Below are positions 28,888 through 39,787 of a stretch of 64,000 bases of DNA, in pieces. A program made the position numbers and the translations under genes. Position 1 is the first letter of the stretch. Every line of letters starts with the position of its first letter. This DNA comes from Pyropia haitanensis (lineage: Eukaryota > Rhodophyta > Bangiophyceae > Bangiales > Bangiaceae), in NCBI GenBank assembly GCA_008729055.1, contig SDUX01000006.1, forward strand, positions 1,993,501 to 2,057,500, given 5' to 3'. Below the pieces are notes generated by a model that saw only the letters and a list, made by a program, of their open reading frames with translations, made no database searches and was not told the origin of the DNA.

Positions 28888-31800
28888 TGCGTGGTGAGGC
28901 TGGAACGTGGGGATGGGGGGGGAGGGGGCCCGTTCTGTCAACGGCGGCGCGAATGAAACACAGGAGGGTCGATGTTGCCTCGAGCCCAGTACTGTCACTG
29001 GGTTCCCCGCTGTGGACGTAAGGAACCAATAGCACCAAGACACTGACAGCCCCGCCAACTCTTCCAAGTGTGCCGCCCAGCCGATGTCATTGCTGGCACC
29101 AGCCACAATCGATGTGTTGGGCGGGAAGACGGACGAAGGGACGCCACAACTGACTCCATGGTGAGTCTGCCAGCGGCGCCACGCCCTGCACCCGCAGTGT
29201 CTGCGTACTCATCCCGCTGCCGCCGCTCGGCTGGGGCAGACCCACTCTGTTGCAGTTCTGTGCACCAACCTGCGAACTCAGTAGCGGCAGTGCCATGAGC
29301 CGGCAGCGCTCAGTGGTCCGCTGAAAAGTAGACATGGCCTACCTAACGGTCATGGAACACGACTCCAGGCAACGGGCACCTTCTTGCAAAACTGTTCGGC
29401 ACGTTGGGCTTTTCTCTTGCTGTGGAACGGCACCATTGGCACTCGCGGATTCCGGGCGTGCCGAGAGAGCCGCCCCACCTCGCCAGCAACATCCTGCTTG
29501 CAGAACGGGCTGGGTCCATACAGGTAGAGTGTCCAGTGCTCTCGTCAGGTGCGTAACAGCACTTTTTGGTCTATCTCAGCCGGCCCTCCGCGCTGCAACT
29601 GCCCCTCCCTGTGCGTTCCACTCCGTGATAGACCGTTTACTGAAAAGGGTCGACCTGAGCAGAAAGTCGTCTCTTCCGCCGACAGGCCACCTGCGCGTTA
29701 CGACGCGACGCGCCGATGTGCGAACTGAATACACACGCGTACCCTGCTGCTGGCGAGCCGCTATCAAGCGGGCGTCGTGCGGCTGGCGCGCCTCTTTTGA
29801 GCCGGCAGTGGGCAAGGACGACTGGCTGACCAGCGAAGGAACGAACCCCTTCCGCCTCGCTCACGGAGCACGGGCCGTCCCGTCTGCACCTTCGCATACA
29901 AGTGGACATGCTTCCAACGTAAAGGCTCTCTATCAACCCTCCTGGCGGCCTCCTGGGCGGCCGTGGTAGCCGAGCAGCTTCTGAACCGCTGATGTAGCTG
30001 CGGAGCAGCGCAAGCGTTCCCCACGGTGAGCCCACCATGTGCGTCGCGTTCATTGGGCACGGATGGCTGCCGGAGGTGCTCGGCCGCGCGGCTGCGAGAG
30101 AGGTGACCCCTTCCCCAGGCGGCGTCCGCGCGAGGCAGAAAAATCGGCAGGGGGCGCGCGCTCCTGGTGAACTTGCGGCCGCCTCGCCGAGCGGTGCGAC
30201 AGGGAGGGTACTCGACAGCCAGGAGGGGGGGGCGCCTCTATGGACACCGCGTCCTCTGTATGGACCGCCCCCCTCTCCATTCTGTACCGCGCAGCAACAG
30301 CTGGCGGGGCGACGACCGGCGGGCGCACCGCTGCTGCCTGTTCAGGCTGGCCCGAGAGACGCGCCGGCGGGAGCGTCGTCCCCCCCCTGCAGTCACCTTC
30401 CCCGCGTCACGTCACTGTACGCCGTCATCTCGGTAGGCAGAGATAGGAGAACAAGTGTCCTAACGCGACAAATGGCGTGGTCATCTGTCGAGAACATTCT
30501 CCCTCTCCAAGGAGGGGCGGTCACCAGGCCGTCGAGGGATGGGCGACCACCGATGCGGAATGTGCTTCCACGGTGGGCTATGCGCCTCCTTGCTCGTGTA
30601 CACCACACAGCAACAGCTGGGGGGCCCCGTGGGCATTGGGCCCGCCATCGCGGACGTCCAATGGCCCGCGGTGACCCCCTGTGTCGGCCGTCCTGCGCGG
30701 GGAGTGGCGGCCACGGAAAGGAGACGGAGCCCAGCCGCGTCGATGTTACCGCGGCAAGAGTGGTGGCGCCTTCTCAGGCCTGGAACCGCCCTGCTGGCCA
30801 GCCGCCGCCGCTGTACAGTACCAGTCGCCGGCGCCGCCCCGTGGCGGCAGTTGAAAGGCACATCGCCCCGTGCTGCGCCACAGACAGCGGCCTCCCTAGG
30901 CGCGCCCCCACTCAGTCTCTGCCCGGTCCACACCCCGCCCAGCAACAGCAGCGCATTCACTGCATCCACAGCCCCCCCCCCCTCGCCCTCCACGCCGCGC
31001 CCCCCCTCCACGCCCCCCCCGCCTCAACGCCCCCCCCACCCCCACCCACTCCTGACCGCGCATGGGACCCGCCCCGCGCCTGCAGACGACCACCGTCAAC
31101 CGCGGCGTGGCGTAGGTGCTTGCAAGGCCGTGGCCCGCGGTGGTCGCCGCGGGGGGGCGGGGGTAGGCCGCGGGTGGGGGGGCGATGTGAGAGGGGAGGC
31201 GCGGAAGGGGGGCGCGGGCTCGTCGACGGCCTCGGGCCCGTCTGCCCGCGGCCAGATACTCTGAATCTGGCGGCACGGAGATTAGTAGCCCATTTGCAGG
31301 GGGCCAACCAAAACGCGACGGCGCACGCCATCGCGCGACCGGGCCGCGCCGGTTCGGCGGGCCATCCGACCCAGCCGGCCGCCTGCCACGGCACTGGCGG
31401 CTGGTGTGGCCGCCGTTGGCCCCGTCAGCAAAAGATATTCCTGTACCACCCCCGCCCCCCCCCCCTCTTTGTCCCTTTCTGTTTGGCAGTCGGCGGCGTG
31501 CCGGCACAGAGTGCGGCCGCAGACACACGGCAGCGACGCGCCGATTGGCTAGAGCTAAACTGATGGCTGAGCACCACCGGTGGAATGTGCGCGCGCGACC
31601 CGCAGTGACAGCAGCACGCCACTGCGCGGGCGAGGCAACCAAAAGGGGGGGTCCGCACCGGTGCCGCGCAGGCACCCCTGTGCTGGCTGGGGCGCGCCTC
31701 AGCCACCCCCCGCCACCTCAGCGCCGCCCCCCCCCCCCCCCCCCAGCCAGTGTCAACGGCCGGCGCCGCCCGCGGCGAGTGGCCAGCCAAGCGCAGGCAC

Positions 31801-32528
31801 GGACCGGCGCGGCAGCCGCCCCCCTCCCCTCACCACGTGCACCCCCCCCCCCCACTCTCATACGGCACCCCCAGCCCCGCCAGTCCCCCGCCGGGTCAGG
31901 CCACTGCAGGCCACCGCCCCTCCCCCCCTCCCCCCCCCCCGACACCAACGGCGCGTGGCGGAGCGCAGGGGCCGCCCCCGCACGGCCAATTGAACGCCCC
32001 CGCCGTGTGCCGCGGCGGACGCGACACGCCCAACAGTGTCGCGCGGGCACCGCGCGCCCTGCGTCGGCGAGAGAGGAGGAGGGGGTTTGGCGTGGTGGGT
32101 GCGGCGGGTGTGGTCCGGCCAGGGGAGCGAGCGGGGGGGGGGAGGGGGGGTGGCTGCCGCCGGGCGGCGCGACCCCGCCCGCCCACAGTGTTGTGCCGCA
32201 CGAGGACGGTGGCCGTGCGGCGGCAAGGCCAGTCCCGACCGGGGGCGCGCGTGTACAGTACAGGGGGGGGCGGCCTGGCCAGCGCTGCCGCCGTCGTGTC
32301 GGGTGCCGCCCCGGTCGACACGCCCGACTGCAGGCAGGGCCGCGCTGGCGTTCTCACCGCGGTTTTTCTTCCCGTAGCCATATTTACCCCAGCCCCTCCC
32401 TCCCACACCCTGGCTCCTCCCTCCCCATCCCCCCCCCCTCTTCCCTTTCTCCAGCTCCGACGCCCATCCTCATCTTCCCCCCCACCCCCCCATCCGCGCC
32501 CCCACTCCCACCCCCCCCTGCTGCCGTC
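28888..32528. other. Intergenic region, no recognised gene; 3' end is a CT-rich leader
   Basis: This is 3.6 kb of mixed-composition DNA with short, conflicting ORFs on both strands. The word CAGCAACAGCTGG recurs at about 30294 and 30607, and a CAGCAACAG copy occurs near 30938, perhaps old duplications. The last about 150 bases (32385-32528) are nearly pure C/T and lead into the ATG of the next gene. No tRNA or other RNA gene was seen. Confidence 0.45.
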
Positions 32529-33523
32529 ATGGGCGACAGACAGCCGTCCATAGCGGCGGGGGTGGCTGCGGAAGAGGCGGCCGTCACGGACATGCTGTGG
32601 GGCCAGGTGACCGGCGCCATCCCCCCCGACGGCATTGACGACGACGACTGCCTGCCGTCGCTGCTCGTCGACGAGGACTTTTTTGCCGCCCAGCGGCTGG
32701 CCGCTGCTGGTGCGGGCGAGGCGGCGGCCGGCGGCGGTGCTGCCGCCGCCGACGCGCTGCTGCTGCTCGACGACCACGCCGCCGCCGCCGCGGCCGTGGC
32801 CGCCGCCGCGGCGGTAGCCACCGGCGACCCCACGGCGGGCCTGACCGATACGGACAGCGTCAGCGACGCGGCGCTGTCCTTCTTTGCCGAGCCCCTCTTG
32901 CGCGACGCGCCCGACGGGGCGGTGCCGACGGCGGCCGACGTGGCGGACGCGGCCGCCGCGGCCGCCGCGGCCGCCGGTGACTGTGGCAGTGGCGGCGGCG
33001 GCGGCTGTGACAGCGACCGCGGCTCGCCGAGCATGTCGTGGCTCAGCGCCCACGGCGCGGCGGCGGCGACGGCGGCGGCGTCCCCCCCCCCCCTGGCGCG
33101 GCCGCCACTGCCATCGTGCCCACCGCCGGCAGCAGCTCGCCGCCGCTGCGCAAGCGCGCGCGCCCCACGCCCGCGTCTGCGGCGGCGGCGGCGACTGGCG
33201 TGGGCGGGCCGCCCGTCGACGGCGCCGCCGCGTGGGCCGCCGCCGCCGCCGTCAGTGACGCGACAGACGGGGGCGCGAGCTCCGCCCACTCGGGCGGCTG
33301 GTCGGTGGCCTCCGCGGCGGTCGCCGCCGCCGCCGACGCCGCCGCGTCGGCGGTGGCGGCCGCGGCGGCGGCCGCGACGGCGGCGCCCGTGGCTGCCGTG
33401 GCCGTGCCGCCGGCCGCCGCCGCGCCCGCCACCACCGCGGCGGAGCCGCCCAAGAAGAAGCGCCGCGGCAGGTCGACGGCAGCGTCGGCGTCGGCATTGA
33501 CGTCGGCCACCCCCCCCCCACCC

Positions 33524-33554
<31 letters not shown>

Positions 33555-33986
33555 GGCCGGGGGTGGGCCGCCGCCGCCGCCGCCGCCGCCGCCGCGGCGG
33601 CCGCCGCGGGCCACCCGCGGCGGCGCGGCGGCTACCGCCGATGCCCCCCGCCGGCGCATCGCCGATTACGCGGCGGAGGTGGGCGCGCTGCTCGGCCGCA
33701 GCGACGCGCTGCTGCGGGCGGTGCGGGCGGCGACGGCGGAGCAGGCGGCGCTCGTTGCCGCCAATGGGGCGCTGCGTAAGGAGAACGCGGCGCTGCACCG
33801 CAAGCTCCTTACCGCCACCGCGGCGGTGCAGGTGCGGCGGTCGCTGCGGGGGGGGGGCGGGGGGGGGGGGGGCTCCCGGGGGGGGTCGACCTCGCCCCTG
33901 TGTACGACACGGCGGTGCTGGGCTGGCCCGCGGCGCTGCCGGGGGGGACGCTGTCCCGCACGCAGTCGTTTGTGCGGTCGCTGTGA
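32529..33986 (+). CDS. Leucine-zipper-like nuclear protein, putative transcription regulator (three frame steps)
   Basis: The start is the ATG at 32529 (MGDRQPSIAAGVAAEE). The N-terminus has an acidic patch, GIDDDDCLPSLLVDEDFF, resembling an activation domain. Ala-rich linkers follow, then a nuclear-localisation-like PPKKKRRGRS near 33450. A coiled coil (RIADYAAEVGALLGRSDALL, then AALVAANGALRKENAALHRKLL) has leucines at heptad spacing and an EN pair as in bZIP zippers. The C-terminus reads PGGVDLAPVYDTAVLGW and ends TLSRTQSFVRSL at 33986. Frames change at C or G runs near 33086-33100, 33510-33620 and 33847-33872, each by one missing base, giving about 486 residues. The N-x7-R basic DNA-contact region of a classical bZIP is not seen, so bZIP membership is unproven. 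Confidence 0.65.
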
Positions 33987-35149
33987 GGGGGGGCGCGACC
34001 TCGGGGGGGTGAGCGCAGGGGGGGGGGGGACAGCTGCTGGGCCCCTCCATGCTGCGACTGTATCGTGGACTTGTATCTATTCCTTGCCGCCCCAGCGGCG
34101 GGCGGTGGCTGAGGCGCCGACCGATTATTCCTTCTCCGCCGCCGGGGCCTTGTCGCTGGGCAGCGGACCGGCGGGCGCATCCTTTCTTCCTCTTCCTCCC
34201 CTTGGCTGACAAGACAGCTGCTATTATTGGGCCCGCCGCCAAGCGCTGGCGGCAGGCAGAGGTCGCGCGACGAACTTTTTATTCTTCCTTCGTATTCCTT
34301 CCGTCGCGCGCCCTACGTCTTCCTTCCTTCCTTCCTTCATCTGCTGTGGGTCTTGCTGGCTGCCGGGGAGCGCCACAGCTCACCAGCCCGGCTGCGCTAT
34401 TGCCGTTCCAACTGGCGACGCGACGCGACGGTGGCCGCCATGGCCGACGCCGCCCATGCACATACTCCTTGCGCCGCTCGTGCCCCGCCCCCCGCGCACC
34501 CCGTGCGCTGGGGCGCTGGGGGGGTCCCGTGGACCACCCGAGCGCCGGCACCGTCTGGCGCTGTGTATAGCTGTATATTTCTTCCTCGTCGAGCTGTCCC
34601 TGCTGCTGCTTGCACGTGCGTGTTCGTCAGCCGTGCGTCCGCGTTGGGGGATTGTGTGTGTGAGTGTATGTGTTTGCTTTTGCGTGTGTGTGTGTGTGTG
34701 TATGTGTGTGTGTGTGTGTGTGCGTGCGTGTACATCTCTCTTCTATTTTTGGGGGCCGACTCCGCGGCCGTGGTCTCCCCGCTTGGTTCTTTTTTTTTTT
34801 TTGGTGTGTGTTTTTTTGGATGGGAGCGCCGCCCTGTTGGGAGGGTGTATGCGCTCCTGAGACCGCGACAATTTTTTTGGGGGGGGGTGGAGGGAGGATG
34901 GAGGGAGGATGGAGCCCACTCGCAGCAGAGGTGTGCCGTGGGACAGCATTTGACTGCTTCGTTCTTGCTTGTTTCCAGCCTGCAGGCGGGCCTGCACGGG
35001 ACAGTGCCCGCCCCCAAAAGCGGGCGTGGGCTTGCGTAGCCGCACTCACGGCGGCGAGAGGGCGTCCAAGGCGGGCCCACCAGCACGGCGGCGGGGCGAG
35101 CCAGCAGTGCAGAGCGCCCGGTCTCCCCACAGACGGCCAGCGCACGGCG
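33987..35149. other. Intergenic region with T-rich and GT-rich tracts
   Basis: This is the 3' flank of the leucine-zipper-like gene. It includes CTTC repeats near 34318-34340, a GT microsatellite and T runs at 34790-34802. ORFs through the GT tract are artefacts of the repeat. Confidence 0.5.
34683..34731. repeat. GT microsatellite
   Basis: An imperfect (GT)n tract of about 50 bases with single interruptions. It is one of few AT-containing simple repeats in a window dominated by G/C runs. Confidence 0.9.
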
Positions 35150-35375
35150 ACCGTGACGCTCTGGCACGCAGCGCTGCTGTCGCTGCCAGGCCCACCCAGC
35201 GGATGAGGCGGGCGTTTACACCCCGCTGCTGGGCAAGGCCGACGTGCAGGAGGCGCGACCCCGTCAGCGGCACCGCTGACGGGGGCGTCTTCTGCACGTC
35301 GCGGGGTGACCCAACGTTCACAGCGGTACAGAGAAACCCTCCAGGTGGTGGTGGCCAGCAGTGGCGCGGCGTGCA
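35150..35375 (+). pseudogene. Decayed fragment of the DUF5060-type hydrolase
   Basis: The DNA around 35195-35345 matches, in the + direction, the segment of the intact minus-strand hydrolase near 38310-38425 that encodes PADKTRVYTPLLGKA, PLTGAS and HKETLQ. Here it reads VYTPLLGKA, then an insertion, then PLTGASS, and further on a divergent RYRETLQ. The reading frame is broken and a segment of about 28 bases is inserted. The flanks beyond about 35150 and 35375 do not align convincingly. It is a relic of a second, inverted copy lying on the other side of the RNase P gene. Confidence 0.65.
35240..35301. repeat. Long near-perfect hairpin inside the hydrolase relic
   Basis: Left arm 35240-35270 and right arm 35273-35301 are inverted complements with only a few differences around a 2-base loop. 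The arms centre on CCCCGTCAGCGG and CCGCTGACGGGG. The left arm is the insertion that breaks the relic, so it arose as an inverted duplication of the adjoining coding segment. Confidence 0.8.
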
Positions 35376-35772
35376 CCCCGCGTCCTGCTGGCCACCGCCG
35401 ACGTGGCCAAAGGAGACTGCGCGGCCGGGCTGCGGTCGGTCGTGCAATCAGTGCGTACACGTGTCCGATAAAGATGAATGTGTCAAGATGTGCGAATTCG
35501 CGTCAGACTGCCAGACACTTACCTCGCTGTTATTTTATGCAGAATTGATAATACTTATGTATTTACAAGATGCTCTTTGATCCGGTGCGCGGACGACGTC
35601 ACGCCGACCGCACGAGTGGGACCTCGAGTCGCAACCTCCCTCGGCCGTCGCCACCGCACCGACGTTGCCGATGGCGGACGCGGTGGCCACCCGAGACGAC
35701 GGAAGACGCGGGCTCCCCGCACACAAGTCGGTCTGGTCCCCGTGAGGTGGTGCTTTATCCACTCGCACTGCC

Positions 35773-37061
35773 ATGTTTCACGACCTGAACGTCCCCGCCA
35801 GCCTGCACGCTCGCCACGGCGACGGGGCGCTGTGGGAGGTGGCGCGTCTCGGCTACGACGTTGTCGCCTTTGCGACGACGGTCAAGGGCAAGGTGGGACC
35901 GGAGCACTTGCCCCCGCCACACCTGCGGCGCTCCACGGACGCCTCGGGCGGAGGGGAGGATGCGCCCGTCCACACCCGCGGCGGTTCAGTCGGGAAGTAC
36001 GTGCGGCTATCCGACGGGGGTGGCGGCCACGACACTGCTGTATGCTAGCTTGTACTTCTTGTGGGCTCATGGATGGGGTGGGGATAGAGCTCGCTACTCG
36101 AACTTCTTGTGCCAGGGATGGCGTCTTGGCTGTGTCTCCCATGGCTGGGTTTGCGCTTGGGCTTCCATGACTGACGAGGTTCTGTTGAACGTGTTTTGCT
36201 GGTTGCGCTCGCCTGTGACGTCGTCCTTTTTGGCGCAGATTTTGCGGCTGGAGCGGCGGCAGCCAACGGGTGGGAACCTGTTGCAGCTGACGCGAGTGAC
36301 AGTGGAAGTCAATGACACGGCCGATGTACGTTTTGTCTAGCTGGCTGACCTTCCGTGGCTGCACAGTCTTCTAGCCTTCGTTGTATGCGCGTGGAGCTAA
36401 GGGGACCTACGCTGGCCACATTTCGGGTGCTGTGTTCGTTGCCTGACCAGTTGCTGCATGTGCACTCGTTGCACTTCCTCCCGCTGCGGTCTCCCCTCTG
36501 CGCTTACTCCTCTTTTTGTACTCTCCTTCTGCACAATCCCCCTTCTACACGTCCTTAACACCGTACGATTTCTCTCTCTCTCACCAGCTGACAAATTTGG
36601 CGTCCCCCATCCTGGCCCAGTACGACATTGTCGCTGTCCGTCCCGCCACCGAGAAGCTCCTGCAGCAGTGCATGCAGTTTGACTTTGACATCCTGTCGCT
36701 GGACCTCTCTGCCCGGATGCCCTTTTTTGTCAAGCGGCCCCAGTCTCACGTGGCCGCCGAGAAGGGGGTGGCGTTTGAGATTGCCTATGCGGGCGCTCTG
36801 TGCGATGGCACCCCCCGCCACTTCCTCATCTCCAACGCTGTGGGGCTCGTGCGCGCGTTGCGAGGCCGCAACATCGTGTTGACGTCCGCGGCCGCGTCGC
36901 TCCTCCACCTGCGTGGGCCGTACGACGTGATTAACCTGGCGCTGCTGTTCAATCTGAACCTACAACAAGCGCGGGACGCTGTGGAGGGGACCCCCGCCGC
37001 GGTTGTGCAGCACGCGTGTTCGCGCCGCATGCACAAGGGCTTTGCGTATATTGCTCCTTGA
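35773..37061 (+). CDS. RPP30: RNase P/MRP protein subunit p30 (three exons)
   Basis: Exons are 35773-36039, 36239-36325 and 36588-37061, giving about 275 residues, close to the family length. Exon 1 begins MFHDLNVPA and has LGYDVVAFATTV. Exon 2 is ILRLERRQP followed by LLQLTRVTVEVND. Exon 3 has AQYDIVAVRPATEKLLQQC, then FDFDILSLDLSARMPFFVKR, GVAFEIAYA, LRGPYDVINLALLFNL and a final RRMHKGFAYI. These match the PHP-like TIM-barrel p30/Rpp1 family, which helps RNase P and MRP cleave pre-tRNA and pre-rRNA in the nucleus. Intron 2 has donor GTACGT and acceptor CACCAG. Intron 1 uses GTATGC and GCGCAG; its donor is chosen because only it keeps phase 0, while a GTACGT at about 35997 would break the frame. 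No frame errors were found. Confidence 0.92.
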
Positions 37062-37355
37062 AAAGGACCAGGGGGGTGCTCGGTCACCATTGGGAGACGC
37101 AGTTGCCATTGGCCGACGTTGCACACGCGCGTGTAGACCAAGACAAGTAGAGACACAGCGTATGTGTGTAGCATGACAAGAAGGGTCACAAGAGGAAACG
37201 CGAGCACGTAGCGTCGCCGCTGCGTCACCCGCAGTCAATTCAGTCTAAACAGCCACACTCGTGCGCGAGCGGGCAACAAATCCAGTCAAGAGGAGAGCAC
37301 GCGGTGGCCGTCAAGAGTTAGGGCACACCCCGCAGGCAGCAAATGAGGCCGCCTC

Positions 37356-39611
37356 TCAGCAAACAATGTTGGCCTCGACGGTGGAGCGCGCACCGCCAAC
37401 CGTGGCCACGGCTGCAAGGGTGACCTTGCCGCAGGGCGCCTTCTTCCACGGGAAGACCTTGCCCTTCCAGTCGCCAGCAATGAAGAAGGGCGCCAGCCCC
37501 TCCACCCGCTCCGTCGCCCCATTCACCACAAACCGCACGCCGCCCGGGCCAGCCATCCCCTTACGACGGATGACACGGATGGAGAAGTTGGCCGGGAGGT
37601 CGCTGCGACGAAACGTCACACGCGCAGCAAGCGGCCCCTTGACGTCCTTTGCCGTGTCCGCGTCGACCACGAACCAGGCAAACGGGCCTGAGCCCGCAGT
37701 CGGCGGCGGCGGCGGGGTCTTGGTGGGTGCAGGAGCCAGGGGCGGTGCCGAAGACGACCCCTCACGGCGGACGAGCAGAGCCCAGTCCCGGTTGGACTTC
37801 CATGGCGGCGAGCCAATGGTCGTCATCCCCCCAGCGGCCGACTGGATGGTGCGCACGCCCCGCAGCGAAGTGCTGCCCCCAATGCGGGGGTCAAACCAGC
37901 CGACCTTGTACGACGACGACGGGGCCAGGCGGACGCGTGCGCGGCCACCCCAGGGCAGGTACGCAAGGATGACGTCAGAGTTGGCCAGCGCCCAGTTGCT
38001 CTTGCCATCCACCAGCCAGTCGGCAGGGTTCATCGCCCAGTAGGGCACCCGCTGCTCCCGCAGCAGCCGCATCGCCCGGTCCGTCGTTTTCCACAAGTTG
38101 GCGTGGCCACGAAAGTTCTCCAACGACTGGTCGCCAGCCTGGTAATACCACTCAACGCCGGCAGCGCCAGCCGTGAGGGCGCCCCACAGCACATCCCGGC
38201 GCTCCCGGTCGTGGTCGGGTGTCTCGGCGTCGGGGAGGGCACCCTTGCCGCCAATCTCGTCGACAGACACCACCCACGGCTTGCCTGCCCGCTGCGACGC
38301 ATGCACCCACTGGAGGGTCTCCTTGTGAACGTTGGGCCACCCCGCAACCTGCAGGGACGCCCCCGTCAGCGGCGTCGCCTTGCCGAGCAGCGGAGTGTAG
38401 ACACGCGTCTTGTCCGCTGGGTACGTGTGCAGCGCCAGTAATGCACCATACGGCTCGAGGGCGCTGAAGTACTTCAGAAACGCCTTGCGCTGCCCGTCCG
38501 TGTTGACCTGACCGCTCCCATCAAGCCACCCATTCTCTTCGCCAAGGTTCCAGGTAATCCCCTGAAGGTGGCCAAAACGGGCGACAAGCTCGCGGTAGTA
38601 GAGCCGGCGGGCGTCAGAAAAGCCGCGGCCCTTGACGTTGCGGTCTGCGCGCTCAAACAGCTCCTCGTTCTCGGTCTCAGACAGGACAAAGTGCAGCGCC
38701 ACGCCGCGAGCATTCATGTGCTCAAACAGAATCTGCCACTGGGAGAGCTTGGACACATCGTACCGCCACATGCCCCGCTCTGTCGTCCACGGCCAAGTGT
38801 CCTTAGCGTCTCCGCCGACGGTCATGGGCATGGCGTAAATCGAGTTGACCCCAGCCGACGCCAGATAGTTGACGGCCCCGACAATAGCCTTGCCCCGCCG
38901 GTCCTTGGCCCACGTCGGGTCCCCCGCCCGCCAGTCCCGACGATGGGAGGCATAGTGGTGCCGCGCCTTGGGCGTGTTGTCAAAGCCAGAATAGCCGAGG
39001 AAGTTCTCTGGCGAGTCCGCCCCATGCTTCATGAACCACTCCCCATTGTCATGCCGCAAGTGGCGTTTGCCCGCCACCGGCCGGAGGCGGCCCTTGCCGC
39101 GAAAGTCCCGACCCGTCTTGTTCGACTTGCGCACCCAGAAGGAGCCCGTCTGGCCGTCAAAAGGGGAGACAGGCGCCCCTCCAGCGCCCGGACGCACCGC
39201 CACGTTCGTGCCCGACTTGAACGACACCGACCAGCGCCACGGTCCAGTAACGTCAGGAGTGAAGAGGCAACGCCAGACGGAGCCAGCGGTCGCGCCGCTC
39301 TGGGCGGCCCGCCCGTCGGCGGCCCAGAAGCAGGGGATGACATACTTGCGACCCGACGCGCCCGACGTAAAGGTGGTCGTCAGCCGGTAGTTCAGAAACG
39401 GGTTGTTGGCCGCCGACTCGGACGCCCACGGGCCGCCATAAAGGGTGAGCACCATCGGGTGCCACACCCGCTTCGCGCCCGACGTCGCAATGTAGCTGGT
39501 CTTCTTCGCCGCCGCCACAGGGGCGGCCACCATGCAGGCAGCAACGGAGATGGCCCCCACCGCCACGAGCCAGACGGCCGCCGCCATGGGCGGCGCACCG
39601 TGACGGGCCAT
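37356..39611 (-). CDS. Secreted DUF5060-type glycoside hydrolase
   Basis: The protein is 751 residues from the ATG at 39611 (another ATG 24 bases on). It has a signal peptide (MAAAVWLVAVGAISVAACMV, cleavage near AAA-KKTS). The N-terminal beta domain (about 40-190) with PFLNYRLTTTF and GPWRWSVSF resembles DUF5060. The central TIM-barrel has NYLASAGVNSIYAMPMTVGG, LHFVLSETENEELFE, the likely acid/base in TWNLGEENGW (about 353-361) and a likely nucleophile in VVSVDEIGG (about 446-454), then GAAGVEWYY. The C-terminal beta region (GWFDPRIGG) and an extra about 130-residue domain follow. The relatives I know are bacterial (Planctomycetes and others) and poorly characterised, so the substrate is unknown; sulfated galactan or another wall polymer is a guess. 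The single intronless frame in GC-matched codons suggests an old horizontal transfer. Confidence 0.88.
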   Translation of the reverse strand: MARHGAPPMAAAVWLVAVGAISVAACMVAAPVAAAKKTSYIATSGAKRVWHPMVLTLYGGPWASESAANNPFLNYRLTTTFTSGASGRKYVIPCFWAADGRAAQSGATAGSVWRCLFTPDVTGPWRWSVSFKSGTNVAVRPGAGGAPVSPFDGQTGSFWVRKSNKTGRDFRGKGRLRPVAGKRHLRHDNGEWFMKHGADSPENFLGYSGFDNTPKARHHYASHRRDWRAGDPTWAKDRRGKAIVGAVNYLASAGVNSIYAMPMTVGGDAKDTWPWTTERGMWRYDVSKLSQWQILFEHMNARGVALHFVLSETENEELFERADRNVKGRGFSDARRLYYRELVARFGHLQGITWNLGEENGWLDGSGQVNTDGQRKAFLKYFSALEPYGALLALHTYPADKTRVYTPLLGKATPLTGASLQVAGWPNVHKETLQWVHASQRAGKPWVVSVDEIGGKGALPDAETPDHDRERRDVLWGALTAGAAGVEWYYQAGDQSLENFRGHANLWKTTDRAMRLLREQRVPYWAMNPADWLVDGKSNWALANSDVILAYLPWGGRARVRLAPSSSYKVGWFDPRIGGSTSLRGVRTIQSAAGGMTTIGSPPWKSNRDWALLVRREGSSSAPPLAPAPTKTPPPPPTAGSGPFAWFVVDADTAKDVKGPLAARVTFRRSDLPANFSIRVIRRKGMAGPGGVRFVVNGATERVEGLAPFFIAGDWKGKVFPWKKAPCGKVTLAAVATVGGARSTVEANIVC

Positions 39612-39780
39612 TCGGGAGGAAGGCGGGGGTGCCGCAGCCGCCGGGGGGGAGCTCGAGTGAGGACCAGAGACAAGGCAGCAGCTGCCTGTTGCCAACCGTT
39701 GCCGTCCGCGGAGGCCCGGTCAGACAGGGAGCGCGTTGGTGCAGGAGCAGCCCAGACCCCTACCGCCGCCCGGCCGCCCC

Positions 39781-39787
39781 CTTATAA
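39781..39787 (-). promoter_or_regulatory. TATA-like box upstream of the DUF5060 hydrolase
   Basis: TTATAAG on the minus strand lies about 170 bases before the hydrolase ATG. This is the same spacing as TATAAG before the Hsp20 ATG (about 175 bases). TATA-like words are rare in this GC-rich DNA, so the coincidence is notable but not proof. Confidence 0.4.

Noticed and set aside
32529..33986. Calling the leucine-zipper-like protein a definite bZIP factor
   Set aside because: The zipper is visible but the N-x7-R basic region is not.
34279..35460. ORFs with His-Thr or Cys-Val repeats
   Set aside because: They are translations of the GT microsatellite.
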